Source: Cycloclasticus sp. (GTDB lineage Bacteria; Pseudomonadota; Gammaproteobacteria; Methylococcales; Cycloclasticaceae). Taken from it: a stretch of DNA of 39,445 nt. Under the pieces are notes generated by a model. It saw only the letters and a program-made list of their open reading frames with translations, was not told where the DNA came from and made no database searches. The position numbers and the translations under genes are program-made. The first letter of the stretch is position 1. Every line of letters starts with the position of its first letter. Positions 7,602 to 16,415 of this stretch are shown piece after piece. The stretch covers positions 1-39,445 of the forward strand of contig DUCS01000010.1 of the NCBI GenBank assembly GCA_012959695.1, read 5' to 3'.

Positions 7602-8583
7602 TGTTATATTTTGATGCGAGTTGAATTGCCATAATGAGTGCGGATTTTAAACTACTGGCGCTGGCTTGTCCTGTGCCAGCTAACCCAAGAGCAGTGCCAT
7701 GATCGACAGAGGTGCGAATTATAGGCAAACCAAGGGTAATGTTGATAGCTTCGCCAAACCCGGCATATTTAAGCGTAGGTAGACCTTGGTCGTGATACAT
7801 GGCGAGAATAACATCGTGATTCTTTAGAATGGGTGGATTGAAGGCAGTGTCGGCTGGTAAGGGGCCGGTTAATTTAAATCCCTTTTCCCGTAAAGCGTTG
7901 AGGGCTGGAATGATCGTTTCGAGTTCTTCTTGGCCGATATGACCGTTTTCACCTGCGTGTGGGTTTAGTCCGCAAACGGCAATACGTGGAGATTGGATAG
8001 CGAATTTTTTTTGCAAGTCATGGTGAAGTATCGTGATGACGTTTTGTAATAAAGGGCGAGTGATAGCTTGGCTAACGTCTTTAAGTGGTAGGTGCGTTGT
8101 GGCTAAAGCGACTTTAAGTTTTGTTGTTGCCAGCAGCATCACAGGGAAGCCGCCGCAGACCTCAGCAAAAAACTCTGTGTGCCCAGAAAAAGCAATACTG
8201 GCTTGGTTAATGATGCTTTTCTGTACGGGGCCGGTAACAACGGCGACACAAGTTTTATCCATGCACAATTGAGCCGCAGTCCTCAGTGTTTCGATAACAT
8301 AACTGGCATTACGAGCATCCAGTTTTCCAGAATGCTCTTGGTTGGATAGCTTAACAGGGAGTACCTTTAAAATACCTGCGCGATGGCCGCTAGGGGGCTG
8401 GCTAAGGTCGACAATTTGAATATTGATATCCAACCCTAGCTGACTTGCACGTCGCTGTAGCAAGTCGGGATCGGCGATAAAAATAAGCTCACAAGACCAG
8501 TCTTGAGCGCAAATTTGCAAACAGATATCCGGGCCAATACCTGCGGGTTCGCCAGGGGTAATAGCTATTCTGGGTATGTGCAC
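7585..8583 (-). CDS. pdxA: 4-hydroxythreonine-4-phosphate dehydrogenase PdxA
   Basis: NAD-dependent oxidation and decarboxylation of 4-phosphohydroxy-L-threonine in the DXP-dependent pyridoxal phosphate pathway. The 332-residue length matches the family (329 in E. coli). Visible are the N-terminal ITPGEPAGIGPD, VTGPVQKSIINQA, and the three metal-binding histidine contexts FSGHTEFFAE, GLNPHAGENG and AMYHDQGLPT. The start is GTG at 8583, placing MHIPRIAITPGEP at the N-terminus. The gene follows surA by 30 bases and overlaps ksgA by 17, the classic gammaproteobacterial order. Confidence 0.97.
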   Translation of the reverse strand: MHIPRIAITPGEPAGIGPDICLQICAQDWSCELIFIADPDLLQRRASQLGLDINIQIVDLSQPPSGHRAGILKVLPVKLSNQEHSGKLDARNASYVIETLRTAAQLCMDKTCVAVVTGPVQKSIINQASIAFSGHTEFFAEVCGGFPVMLLATTKLKVALATTHLPLKDVSQAITRPLLQNVITILHHDLQKKFAIQSPRIAVCGLNPHAGENGHIGQEELETIIPALNALREKGFKLTGPLPADTAFNPPILKNHDVILAMYHDQGLPTLKYAGFGEAINITLGLPIIRTSVDHGTALGLAGTGQASASSLKSALIMAIQLASKYNSEQTT

Positions 8584-8613
8584 TTGTTAATTAAAGGATG
8601 TGCGGAAAAGTGC

Positions 8614-9912
8614 CTAGTTTTTTAGGCGGTATTCGACATAAGCTTCGTCACGCAGCTTTGTCAGCCACGATTCAATGGCAGCATCGGCTTTACGTTTCTG
8701 CAGCTGTGAACGTGCTTGAGCTCGGCGCATTAATTGCGTGTTATCTTGATCTTCGCGCTCTAACACTTGTATTAAATGCCAGCCAAATTGGGTTTGAACC
8801 GGTAAGCTTATTGCGTTTATTTCTAATGCATTCATTGCTGTTTCAAATGCAGGAACCAAGGCGCCAGGCTGAACCCAATCAAGGTCGCCTCCGCTAATAG
8901 CGGAGCCCCTGTCTTCAGAGTTGGCCCTTGCTAACGTCGTGAAATCCTCACCATTTTCAAGTCGTTCCTTAATATTAAGCAGGCGTTCTTGAGCAATCTT
9001 ATCGCTGACTAGCGCATTAATTTTTATAAGAATATGTCGCACGTGTGTTTTGGTCACCATGACTTTTTGTTGACCGCGCGTTTCAAATAATTTAATGATA
9101 TGAAATCCGCTGGGGCTTTGAATGGCAGCAGAATGTTCGTCTGTTTGCATTTTCTCAACGTAAGGGGTTAATAATGAGGGCATTTGCGCGAGCTTCATCC
9201 ATCCTAGGTCGCCGCCTTCAAGTGCGTTGTTGGCGTCAGATTGGGCAATGGATAAGGTAGAAAACTTTTTGCCGTTATTTAAAGAACTAATAATGCCATC
9301 AGCTTTGCTCTTGGCTTTTTCTATTTGTTTTGGAGAGGCGTTTTCAGGTGTTGCAATGAGGATATGGCCTAAACGGTACTCTGTAGATTGATCGCCTTGG
9401 TTTTGTTCTAGCAGTTTCAAGAAGCTCGCTACTTCTTGTTCAGAGACTTTGACTTCATGATGAACGTAGCTTGATTGAACTCGTCTAACTAACATCTGGT
9501 CGCGAATAGATTTTTGAAACGACTTTAATGTAACGCCGTCTTTTTGTAGGACGTCTAGGAATTTCTCGGGCGATAGCTTATTAGCGTTTGCAATGCGATC
9601 GATTGATGCTTGTATATCCGCGTCTGAGATTTTCATTGCACTACGTCGTGCGATTTGCAGTTGCAGTTCGGTAATAATCATTCTATCGAGAACGCGCATT
9701 TCAATGTCGTCTCGTGCTATGGAGGCGCGTTGTTCAGCAGGTAAACGCTGGTACATTTGTTTGACTTGTTCGTCTAGTTGGCTCTGTAAAATGAGGCCTT
9801 TATCAACGATAGCGATGATTCTGTTTACCGAGTTTTGTCCTAAGCCCTGGATAGAAAATAGGCTTAAAAATAGTATGACTGGAATATAGATTGAGAGCTT
9901 TAATTTTTTCAT
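8614..9912 (-). CDS. surA: Periplasmic chaperone / peptidyl-prolyl isomerase SurA
   Basis: Periplasmic chaperone that escorts unfolded outer-membrane proteins, including LptD, to the BAM complex. I start it at ATG 9912 (432 residues). A longer reading uses TTG 9921 and adds only three residues. A signal peptide (MKKLKLSIYIPVILFLSLFS, cleaved near QGLGQ) precedes the SurA N-domain (NRIIAIVDKGLILQSQLDEQ). Two parvulin PPIase repeats follow, each with the HILI(K/A) strand and a GGDLGW or GGDLDW motif, then a C-terminal helix. It lies 68 bases after lptD, in the same transcription unit as its main client. Confidence 0.96.
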   Translation of the reverse strand: MKKLKLSIYIPVILFLSLFSIQGLGQNSVNRIIAIVDKGLILQSQLDEQVKQMYQRLPAEQRASIARDDIEMRVLDRMIITELQLQIARRSAMKISDADIQASIDRIANANKLSPEKFLDVLQKDGVTLKSFQKSIRDQMLVRRVQSSYVHHEVKVSEQEVASFLKLLEQNQGDQSTEYRLGHILIATPENASPKQIEKAKSKADGIISSLNNGKKFSTLSIAQSDANNALEGGDLGWMKLAQMPSLLTPYVEKMQTDEHSAAIQSPSGFHIIKLFETRGQQKVMVTKTHVRHILIKINALVSDKIAQERLLNIKERLENGEDFTTLARANSEDRGSAISGGDLDWVQPGALVPAFETAMNALEINAISLPVQTQFGWHLIQVLEREDQDNTQLMRRAQARSQLQKRKADAAIESWLTKLRDEAYVEYRLKN

Positions 9913-9930
9913 ATTATGCAAAGTAAAATA

Positions 9931-9959
9931 TAGAACCAGGCAGCTACCTGTATGTTCTA
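9931..9959 (-). repeat. Hairpin-forming inverted repeat in the lptD-surA spacer
   Basis: Outer arms TAGAAC/GTTCTA (6 bp) and inner arms CAGG/CCTG (4 bp) enclose a 6-base loop with a 3-base bulge, inside the 68-base gap between lptD and surA. No T-run follows, so it is not a plain intrinsic terminator. It could be an mRNA processing or stability element setting the lptD:surA ratio. Function is inference. Confidence 0.45.
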
Positions 9960-9980
9960 GGTGGGAGTCGTGAGTGAAAA

Positions 9981-12677
9981 TTATTGTTCAGGTGTTTGGT
10001 AACCTAAGATGCCTTCTTCTAGGAATGAATCTAATTTTTCACCGAAGCTGGTTAATCCTTTAAGTTCAAATTGGAAGAATATACCTTCCTTAGGTTCTTC
10101 ATCAAATGCATCGTTAACGTAACGCCTCGCAATAACTCGTAGGCGCCAACAACAAGTGTCTTTTTCAAGCCCAATAAATGTGTCGAGTGAGAGGTTGTGT
10201 TCTTCAGAATAATTCCAGCGGCCGACGGTGCTCCACCCTTTGGAAAGGGGCCACTTGAACGATAAGTCGGTTTGTTCAATATCGTTGGAGTTTCCGTTAC
10301 CGTCAACGCTGCCTTCATAACGTGAACGGTAAGTTGCGTTGAATAAGCGGTTTGCACCATCTCGGTAGTGAAAGCCCAAGGTCGCTTTTTCTGTGTTACC
10401 AGCATGTGGGTCGTATTGTATTGCTGAGCGCGCAGACCAAGTATTCGTTATTTTTGCAGAGAGTTCTGCTACAAGACTGGATGTGTTGTCATCTATTACA
10501 TTATTATCAGGCGTTATATCGTTACCAAGCGTATCTGTTACTGTTTCTGTAAGGTCAACATTAAGGTCATCAAAGTAAACAATAGTACCAATGCTCGCTC
10601 TTAAACGTTCGCTGCCTGTTTCAGATTCAATAAGCCGTGATGTGACGGCGAGAGTTAACTGGTTAGCATCGGCGACTCTGTCTGCACCTGAGAATCGATT
10701 TTCTCTAAATAATTGATTAAAGCTGAAGTCGTATTCTGATGTGTCAAACAAGGGTATGTCATTTTGGTTTTTGTGCGGCACGTATAAGTAATAAGCGCGT
10801 GGTTCAAGTGTTTGAATCATGCCACCTGCAATGTTTAAATCTCTCTCGAAGAAGAGGCCAGAGTCAACAGATAAGATAGGTAAGGTTCTGCTTTGATGGC
10901 TATCAACGCCAACTGCTTGGTCATTTAGGCGATATTCTGTGTGCCTTACACTAAGCCTTGGGGTAATAAAACTGCCGGGTGTGTGGAATGGAATACTAAT
11001 GCCAGGGTGTATGTCTAAACGCTTGGCATCTACATCAGCACTGTGTTCGAAGTAGACAAATTCGTTGCGCATATCAACTTTTGCAATATCGAATACTTCT
11101 GTCTCGTGCAGTTTAAAGAGCACTTGCGGTAAGCGGCGATGAGGTCTTGAGGCGCTAGATATAGATTCATCAATGGAGTCGTAGTTGTCTAACTTAGTCA
11201 ATAGCGTCCAATTGTCAGCACGGTAGTTTAGACTGGCTTGGCTGCGTAAATAACGGTCGCTTGATGCGCTTAGGCTGTTACCGAAGTCTTCTAAGTAGTC
11301 ATCATCTGAAATGTAATTTAGGTCAATATCGGATGTAAGACGTGAAGATAAACGAGTTTTATCTTGCAAGCTGAACTGACCTCTTAGGTCGTTTACATCT
11401 GTATCGTCTAAGATTCCTGCAGCGACTTGGCCTTCACTGTTGTTAGATAAATAACGAAACTCACCGCCTAACATCAAGCCGCGATCACTCATGATGCGTG
11501 GCGTTATAGTGGCGTCATAATTGGGTGCAATATTCCAATAATATGGGATAGAAAGGTCAGTACCCGTGGTGTCGGAATTGCCAAAGGTTGGCGCTAATAC
11601 ACCAGATTGACGCCTATCATCAATAGGGAAACTGATATACGGCGTGTAAAGCAAGGGGATATCAAAGACTTCAACCCATACGTCACGCCCAGTACCACGG
11701 CCAGTTTCCTTATTAAGCTCTATGCTTCTAGCTTGAAGCTCCCAATCGTTAGAGCTTGGCGCGCAGGTTGTGTAAGTTACATTGGTTGACTGAGTTATGT
11801 TTCGGCTAATTAAGTTGGTTTCTTGAGTGGTGCCTCGTGCGTGCGTGTTTTCAAGAATAAATTGATTATTTTGGAATTGGCCTGTGTCGTCGCTAAGTTG
11901 AAGTTGAGCTTGGTCGCTGTGTAAAGCGAAACCGTTTTCTTGATAGAAAACATCGCCCGACGCAGACGCTGTTTGCTGTTTGTTATTAAACGTTACCTGG
12001 TCAGCAGTAATGGATTGGTCAGCACGTGTAACTAAAACATTACCTGTAAATTTCGCATCGCTTTTATTAAGGATTTCGGCGTAATCTGATTGAATGTCGA
12101 CACTTGCATTTAGGCGGTTTTGTTGGATAGCGTTTCTGCTGTCACGTTGGCTTTCTGTTGTGACCTCGCAGGTATCCCAAGGGTCAACTTTTAGTTGCTT
12201 AACCATTTGATGGAATAAAGCGTTACTTCTAATTCGATCAACGTTCTGAGCGGTGATGGGCGTATCGTCTGCAATACTAGCAATTTCAATGGTTGTAGGC
12301 GCACTGGTTTGGGCGCAATCCCAGGTGCCGTTCTCTCCTGCTTGGCAGTCCCATGCGCCAGTTTTATTTAGTGACGTTACCTTAATCGGGACTTTAGTTG
12401 CTTGTTTAGGTGTGGATTTGCGAACCAGCTGAACACGAGGAACGGATGGCTTGCTTGTTTTGTTTGTAGTAGCGACATCGGTTGTTTTTTCGTCAGCCGG
12501 CGGCTCGTTGTTTGTATTAACTGCTTTGGCAGCAGGTTCGGTTGATGCTGAGCAGTCCCAGGTTTCCCCATCGTTCGCAAGCTTACAATCCCATTGAGAA
12601 TCACTGTAGCCAAATGACTGTGATGAAGCGAATAAGAGAGCTAACCCCGCAATAAAATATGTATAAGAACTGTTAAT
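9981..12677 (-). CDS. lptD: LPS-assembly outer-membrane protein LptD, apparently with an ATT start
   Basis: Beta-barrel that, with LptE, inserts LPS into the outer leaflet. From ATT 12677 the protein is 898 residues: a hydrophobic leader (YFIAGLALLFASSQSFG, 7-23), a Cys-rich N-terminus, an LptA-like OstA jellyroll (about 190-330), then the barrel. Cysteines fit LptD: N-terminal C31, a mid-protein Cys in TYTTCAPSSNDWEL, and the pair C842-C843 in DTCCWRLRVIARRY. No ATG, GTG or TTG occurs in frame between the upstream TAA and ATG 12206, and ATG 12206 would delete the leader and 157 residues. ATT 12677 has AAGG 7 bases upstream, so it is the best start. The leader lacks Lys/Arg, which is odd. The N-terminus repeats W-D-C motifs at 29-31, 40-42, 109-111 and 119-121, plus WDTC at 167-170. 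It heads the lptD-surA-pdxA-ksgA unit. Confidence 0.93.
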   Translation of the reverse strand: MNSSYTYFIAGLALLFASSQSFGYSDSQWDCKLANDGETWDCSASTEPAAKAVNTNNEPPADEKTTDVATTNKTSKPSVPRVQLVRKSTPKQATKVPIKVTSLNKTGAWDCQAGENGTWDCAQTSAPTTIEIASIADDTPITAQNVDRIRSNALFHQMVKQLKVDPWDTCEVTTESQRDSRNAIQQNRLNASVDIQSDYAEILNKSDAKFTGNVLVTRADQSITADQVTFNNKQQTASASGDVFYQENGFALHSDQAQLQLSDDTGQFQNNQFILENTHARGTTQETNLISRNITQSTNVTYTTCAPSSNDWELQARSIELNKETGRGTGRDVWVEVFDIPLLYTPYISFPIDDRRQSGVLAPTFGNSDTTGTDLSIPYYWNIAPNYDATITPRIMSDRGLMLGGEFRYLSNNSEGQVAAGILDDTDVNDLRGQFSLQDKTRLSSRLTSDIDLNYISDDDYLEDFGNSLSASSDRYLRSQASLNYRADNWTLLTKLDNYDSIDESISSASRPHRRLPQVLFKLHETEVFDIAKVDMRNEFVYFEHSADVDAKRLDIHPGISIPFHTPGSFITPRLSVRHTEYRLNDQAVGVDSHQSRTLPILSVDSGLFFERDLNIAGGMIQTLEPRAYYLYVPHKNQNDIPLFDTSEYDFSFNQLFRENRFSGADRVADANQLTLAVTSRLIESETGSERLRASIGTIVYFDDLNVDLTETVTDTLGNDITPDNNVIDDNTSSLVAELSAKITNTWSARSAIQYDPHAGNTEKATLGFHYRDGANRLFNATYRSRYEGSVDGNGNSNDIEQTDLSFKWPLSKGWSTVGRWNYSEEHNLSLDTFIGLEKDTCCWRLRVIARRYVNDAFDEEPKEGIFFQFELKGLTSFGEKLDSFLEEGILGYQTPEQ

Positions 12678-12773
12678 GGTGACGCCTTTTTATTTGTGTC
12701 TAACGTAGGGTGTATAAAATCGCATAGAATGATGTTTTCTTCAATGATACTTTAGTGTTTTTTCGTTATATTA

Positions 12774-12783
12774 ACACGCGTGT
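12774..12783. repeat. 10-bp perfect palindrome between lptD and amgK
   Basis: ACACGCGTGT sits in the 144-base divergent spacer separating lptD from amgK-murU. It lies 97 bases upstream of the lptD start and 39 bases upstream of the amgK ATG. A palindrome placed between divergent envelope genes could be an operator, but a single 10-bp site may be chance. Confidence 0.35.
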
Positions 12784-12821
12784 CAAGCGTGAGCGAATTT
12801 GGATAAGGCGAATGGTTCAAT

Positions 12822-13832
12822 ATGGTAGTGGATGAACGTAAGCAACTTTTAATAACGTGGTTGCAAGGTGTTTTTGGCACGGATAAATTTAGTTGCGAGC
12901 CGGCATCTAGCGATGCAAGTTTTAGGCGGTATTTTCGTGTGATACTGGCTGATGAGTCGTTTGTGGTGATGGATGCGCCGCCAGAAAAAGAAGACTGTAC
13001 ATCATTTATTACGATTGCGACGTTGTTGTTTGAGCAAGGTATTAATGTGCCCAAAATATTTCATCTGTCGTTAGAAAAGGGCTTTTTGGTGTTGAGTGAT
13101 TTAGGCTCGGAAAATTACTTAGATGATTTGAACGATGAAACGGCTGATAAGCGATACGATGATGCGGTTCAGGCATTACATAAAATGCATCGTTTACCCA
13201 CATCTGAGCTTGATATTCCTATGTACGATTCAGGTTTGCTGCAGCAAGAAATGGGTTTATTTGATGAGTGGTTTGTCAGCCGTTTGTTGGGCGTTGAATT
13301 GTCCGTAGCAGACAAACAGACATTGGCATCGGTTAAAAGTTTATTGAGTGAATCGGCCTTAGCGCAGCCACAAGTATTTGTTCACCGAGATTATCACTCA
13401 AGGAATTTAATGCTGACAACAAAAAACAATCCGGGCGTGATTGATTTTCAAGATGCTGTTATTGGGCCGATTACTTATGATTTAGTGTCTTTGTATAGGG
13501 ATTGTTATATCGAATGGGCGGATGAGAAAATTTACACGTGGCTTGACGAATTCATTCGGCAGCGAAAAAAGCAAGGCCATGCCGATGAATTTGATAGAGC
13601 ACAATTTTATCAATGGTTTGATTGGATGGGTGTGCAACGTCATTTAAAAGTGTTGGGCATCTTTTCACGTTTATGTTTAAGGGATGGAAAGCCCGGATAT
13701 TTGAACGACATTCCGTTGACGCTATCCTACGTTATCAATGTTTGTCGTCGCTATAAGGCGTTGGAGCCGTTGGCAGAGTTAATGGAAAGACACGATATTG
13801 CGAACAAGTTTGAGCAACGACAAACAAAATAG
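12822..13832 (+). CDS. amgK: N-acetylmuramate/N-acetylglucosamine anomeric kinase AmgK
   Basis: Phosphorylates the anomeric C1 of MurNAc released by cell-wall turnover, the first step of the AmgK-MurU recycling shortcut that bypasses MurA and confers intrinsic fosfomycin tolerance in Pseudomonas putida. The 336-residue aminoglycoside-phosphotransferase-like protein has SSDASFRRYFRV (N-lobe), VLSDLGSENYL, the catalytic loop VFVHRDYHSRNLM (about 200-212) and metal-site GVIDFQDAVIGP. AAGGCG lies 14 bases before the ATG. murU follows after 9 bases, and this pairing is the main reason for choosing AmgK over a generic phosphotransferase. Confidence 0.92.
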   Translation: MVVDERKQLLITWLQGVFGTDKFSCEPASSDASFRRYFRVILADESFVVMDAPPEKEDCTSFITIATLLFEQGINVPKIFHLSLEKGFLVLSDLGSENYLDDLNDETADKRYDDAVQALHKMHRLPTSELDIPMYDSGLLQQEMGLFDEWFVSRLLGVELSVADKQTLASVKSLLSESALAQPQVFVHRDYHSRNLMLTTKNNPGVIDFQDAVIGPITYDLVSLYRDCYIEWADEKIYTWLDEFIRQRKKQGHADEFDRAQFYQWFDWMGVQRHLKVLGIFSRLCLRDGKPGYLNDIPLTLSYVINVCRRYKALEPLAELMERHDIANKFEQRQTK

Positions 13833-13841
13833 GGTGGTTGA

Positions 13842-14510
13842 ATGAAGGTGATGATGTTGGCAGCGGGTCGTGGAGAACGGATGGGCAGTTTGACGGAAAA
13901 CTGTCCCAAGCCGTTATTGAAAGTCGCTGGTCGAAGCTTGATTGAACACCATATTTTGGCGTTAAAAAACCAGGGTTTTAGTGAGTTTGTTATCAATGTT
14001 GCCTACTTAGGTGACCAGATTATGGTCGCCTTGGGCAATGGTGAGCGTTTTGGTGTGCAGATTGATTACTCAGATGAGGGCGCGCAAGCGTTGGAAACAG
14101 GCGGTGGAATTCAACACGCTTTGCCGCTATTAGGGAAAGCGCCATTTTTAGTTGTGAACGCGGATATTTGGACTGATATTTCTTATACTGATTTCAACAT
14201 TAAAGCCAATAACAGCATGCATTTGGTGTTAGTAAAAAACCCAGAACATAATCAGGCGGGGGATTTTTATTTAAATGAAGATCAAGTTGTTCAGCATGGG
14301 GGAGAGCGATTGACCTACAGTGGCGTAGGTATTTTTACTCCGGCTCTTTTTTCGCAACAAACGGCTGCTATTTTTCCGCTAGCGCCACTTATTCATGACG
14401 CCATTTCGCGCGGTGAAGTGGGTGGACAGCTTCACTCAGGCGTGTGGGTTGATGTGGGTACGCCGCAACGATTGGACGACGTAGAGGCGGTATTAAACGC
14501 TAGTCAATAA
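13842..14510 (+). CDS. murU: N-acetylmuramate alpha-1-phosphate uridylyltransferase MurU
   Basis: Converts MurNAc-1-phosphate and UTP to UDP-MurNAc, the second AmgK-MurU step. The 222-residue nucleotidyltransferase starts [20 protein letters not shown], with the G-x-G-x-R-M nucleotide-binding loop, then [27 protein letters not shown] and NADIWTD (metal-binding Asp) follow, with [12 protein letters not shown] near the C-terminus. It is short and lacks the acyltransferase domain of GlmU, as in known MurU. It starts 9 bases after amgK, and its 3' end overlaps the convergent lipA by 11 bases. Confidence 0.92.
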   Translation: MKVMMLAAGRGERMGSLTENCPKPLLKVAGRSLIEHHILALKNQGFSEFVINVAYLGDQIMVALGNGERFGVQIDYSDEGAQALETGGGIQHALPLLGKAPFLVVNADIWTDISYTDFNIKANNSMHLVLVKNPEHNQAGDFYLNEDQVVQHGGERLTYSGVGIFTPALFSQQTAAIFPLAPLIHDAISRGEVGGQLHSGVWVDVGTPQRLDDVEAVLNASQ

Positions 14511-15474
14511 CGCCAGAAGCTTGTTGATCTGCGTGATATGACGAGCGTACCATCGGGCCACTGGCCACGTGTGAAAACCCCATCTCATTGCCTAGCCGGG
14601 CTAATTCATCAAATTCTTCCGGTGTTACATAACGTTCAACGGCTAAGTGATCTTGGCTGGGTTGTAAATACTGACCTAAGGTCAACATGTTGCAATCGTG
14701 GGTACGCAAATCGCGCATGACTTCAAGCGTTTCTTCCATGGTTTCACCAAGGCCTAGCATAATGCCGGATTTAGTTGGCACGTTAGGGTGTGCCTCTTTG
14801 TAGCGCTTTAATAAGTTTAGCGACCATTGGTAGTCAGACCCTGGTCTGGCCTTTTTGTATAAACGGGGAATGGTTTCCAAGTTGTGATTAAACACATCGG
14901 GCGGTATTTTTACTAACACTTCAACGGCCAAATCCATGCGGCCTCTAAAGTCAGGTACCAACACTTCAATTTGAATCGTTGGGTTTTTAGCGCGAACAGC
15001 TTTGATGCATTGAGCAAAGTGATCAGCGCCGCCATCACGTAAATCATCGCGATCTACTGAGGTAATTACCACGTAACGAAGCTTCATATCTTTAATGGTA
15101 TCGGCGAGTTTTTGAGGCTCGTCTTTATCCAGAGGTTTTGGTCGCCCATGAGCGACGTCACAGAAGGGGCAGCGACGTGTACAAATATCACCCATAATCA
15201 TAAAAGTGGCAGTGCCATTATTAAAGCATTCGCCTAAATTTGGGCAGGCGGCTTCTTCGCAAACTGAATATAGGCCGTGTGCACGTAATGCTTTTTTGAT
15301 GGCATTAACGCGTGGGCCACTCGGCACTTTGGCGCGTATCCAAGACGGCTTGCGTAAAATATTAGCTTTTTTCTCAACTTTAATTGGGATGCGCGCTAGC
15401 TTTGTTTCATTACGCTGGTGCGTGTCAGGAGTGGATCGTGATGGAGCTTTTAATGTTTCGTTTGTTTCTGACAT
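14500..15474 (-). CDS. lipA: Lipoyl synthase LipA
   Basis: Radical-SAM enzyme inserting two sulfurs into protein-bound octanoyl groups to form lipoyl cofactors of 2-oxoacid dehydrogenases and GcvH. The 324-residue protein carries the auxiliary-cluster motif C-x4-C-x5-C ([12 protein letters not shown]) and the radical-SAM C-x3-C-x2-C (CTRRCPFC). [25 protein letters not shown] and the C-terminal [11 protein letters not shown] follow, the last holding the conserved R-S-S-Y. The first 40 residues are a variable basic extension. It is the last gene of the minus-strand wall/lipoylation run, 10 bases after lipB. Confidence 0.97.
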   Translation of the reverse strand: MSETNETLKAPSRSTPDTHQRNETKLARIPIKVEKKANILRKPSWIRAKVPSGPRVNAIKKALRAHGLYSVCEEAACPNLGECFNNGTATFMIMGDICTRRCPFCDVAHGRPKPLDKDEPQKLADTIKDMKLRYVVITSVDRDDLRDGGADHFAQCIKAVRAKNPTIQIEVLVPDFRGRMDLAVEVLVKIPPDVFNHNLETIPRLYKKARPGSDYQWSLNLLKRYKEAHPNVPTKSGIMLGLGETMEETLEVMRDLRTHDCNMLTLGQYLQPSQDHLAVERYVTPEEFDELARLGNEMGFSHVASGPMVRSSYHADQQASGVID

Positions 15475-15484
15475 GGTGTTTTAT

Positions 15485-16132
15485 CTACAAAGTGTTTGGG
15501 CCAAGTATCAGTTGACTGTAGTTGAGCTGTGCTTTTAATTCATGCAATAGCACGGCGGCAATATCATTTAGTTGGCATTTTACGCCATGTGCTGACAATT
15601 GGGTAACCTCAAGGCCTTGGTACCCGCACGGGTTGATGTAGCTAAACGGCGTTAAATCCATGTTGATGTTAATGCTAAGGCCGTGATAACTGCAACCTTT
15701 CTTTACCCGTAACCCTAACGAGGCTATTTTCTTATCGTCCAGATAAACGCCCGGTGCATCTTGGCGTGCGACGGCCGTTAAGCCGTATTGCTTTAACCCA
15801 GCAATGGTGATGCTTTCTAGTACGTCGACCAACTCGCGAATACCAATATCAAGACGGTGTAGGTCAAATAAAACGTACATTACCAATTGCCCTGGGCCAT
15901 GGTACGTTATTTGGCCACCCCTATCTGATTGTACAAGAGGAATGTCGTTGTCGACTAACATGTGCTCGGGTTTACCGCTAACACCTTGTGTAAAGACGGC
16001 TGGGTGTTCGACAAACCAAACTTCGTCACCGGTCGTGTTGTCGCGTTGCAGACAGAAGGCCTTCATGGCGCCCCACGTTAATTGATAGTCTTGCTGACCT
16101 AATTGACGAATTTTAAGTGTTTGTTCACTCAC
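15485..16132 (-). CDS. lipB: Octanoyl-ACP:protein N-octanoyltransferase LipB
   Basis: Transfers octanoate from acyl-carrier protein to lipoyl domains, supplying the LipA substrate. The 215-residue protein has [14 protein letters not shown], the substrate-pocket [35 protein letters not shown] with the catalytic lysine in KIASLG, and [10 protein letters not shown]. The acyl-accepting cysteine is in [12 protein letters not shown]. The start is GTG at 16132, sharing 4 bases (GTGA) with the ybeD stop. Confidence 0.96.
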   Translation of the reverse strand: MSEQTLKIRQLGQQDYQLTWGAMKAFCLQRDNTTGDEVWFVEHPAVFTQGVSGKPEHMLVDNDIPLVQSDRGGQITYHGPGQLVMYVLFDLHRLDIGIRELVDVLESITIAGLKQYGLTAVARQDAPGVYLDDKKIASLGLRVKKGCSYHGLSININMDLTPFSYINPCGYQGLEVTQLSAHGVKCQLNDIAAVLLHELKAQLNYSQLILGPNTL

Positions 16133-16413
16133 AGTGACATAAGGACGTGTTCGCAGTCGCTTAGATCTTGATAAATGGCATCCATTTGCTGTTTATTTTG
16201 AGCGGTAATGGTCACACTGAGTGAGATGTATTTTTTAGACGTGCTGAATTTTGATTGGACTGCTCTCTTGCCAATTTCAGGCGTATGTCGTTGCACGATG
16301 TCGATCACAATGAGACTCAAATCAATGTGTGCATAGCCCATGGCTTTGATGGTGAACTTACAGGGGTAATCCATCAGTTCATTATGAAGCTCTTCAGGTG
16401 TTTTATCGGCCAT
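16129..16413 (-). CDS. ybeD: YbeD family (DUF493) small protein
   Basis: A 94-residue ferredoxin-like ACT-type domain protein of the DUF493/YbeD family, nearly always found next to lipB. Visible are [13 protein letters not shown] near the N-terminus and [20 protein letters not shown] plus [11 protein letters not shown] at the C-terminus, matching the length and pattern of E. coli YbeD (87 residues). A regulatory link to lipoate metabolism has been proposed for the family from gene context; the molecular role is not established. It overlaps lipB by 4 bases and follows dat by 2. Confidence 0.9.
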   Translation of the reverse strand: MADKTPEELHNELMDYPCKFTIKAMGYAHIDLSLIVIDIVQRHTPEIGKRAVQSKFSTSKKYISLSVTITAQNKQQMDAIYQDLSDCEHVLMSL

Positions 16414-16415
16414 CT

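Noticed and set aside
10052-10405. 117-codon minus-strand ORF within lptD
   Set aside because: It lies wholly inside the lptD barrel region in a different frame and shows no domain, signal or ribosome site.
12377-12613. 78-codon minus-strand ORF upstream of the lptD ATG at 12206
   Set aside because: It is a shadow in another frame of the lptD N-terminus, whose true frame encodes the leader and W-D-C repeats.
12784-12793. TTGACA on the minus strand upstream of lptD as a promoter
   Set aside because: No -10 element lies at 16-18 bases; the only TATAAC is at about 10 bases spacing.
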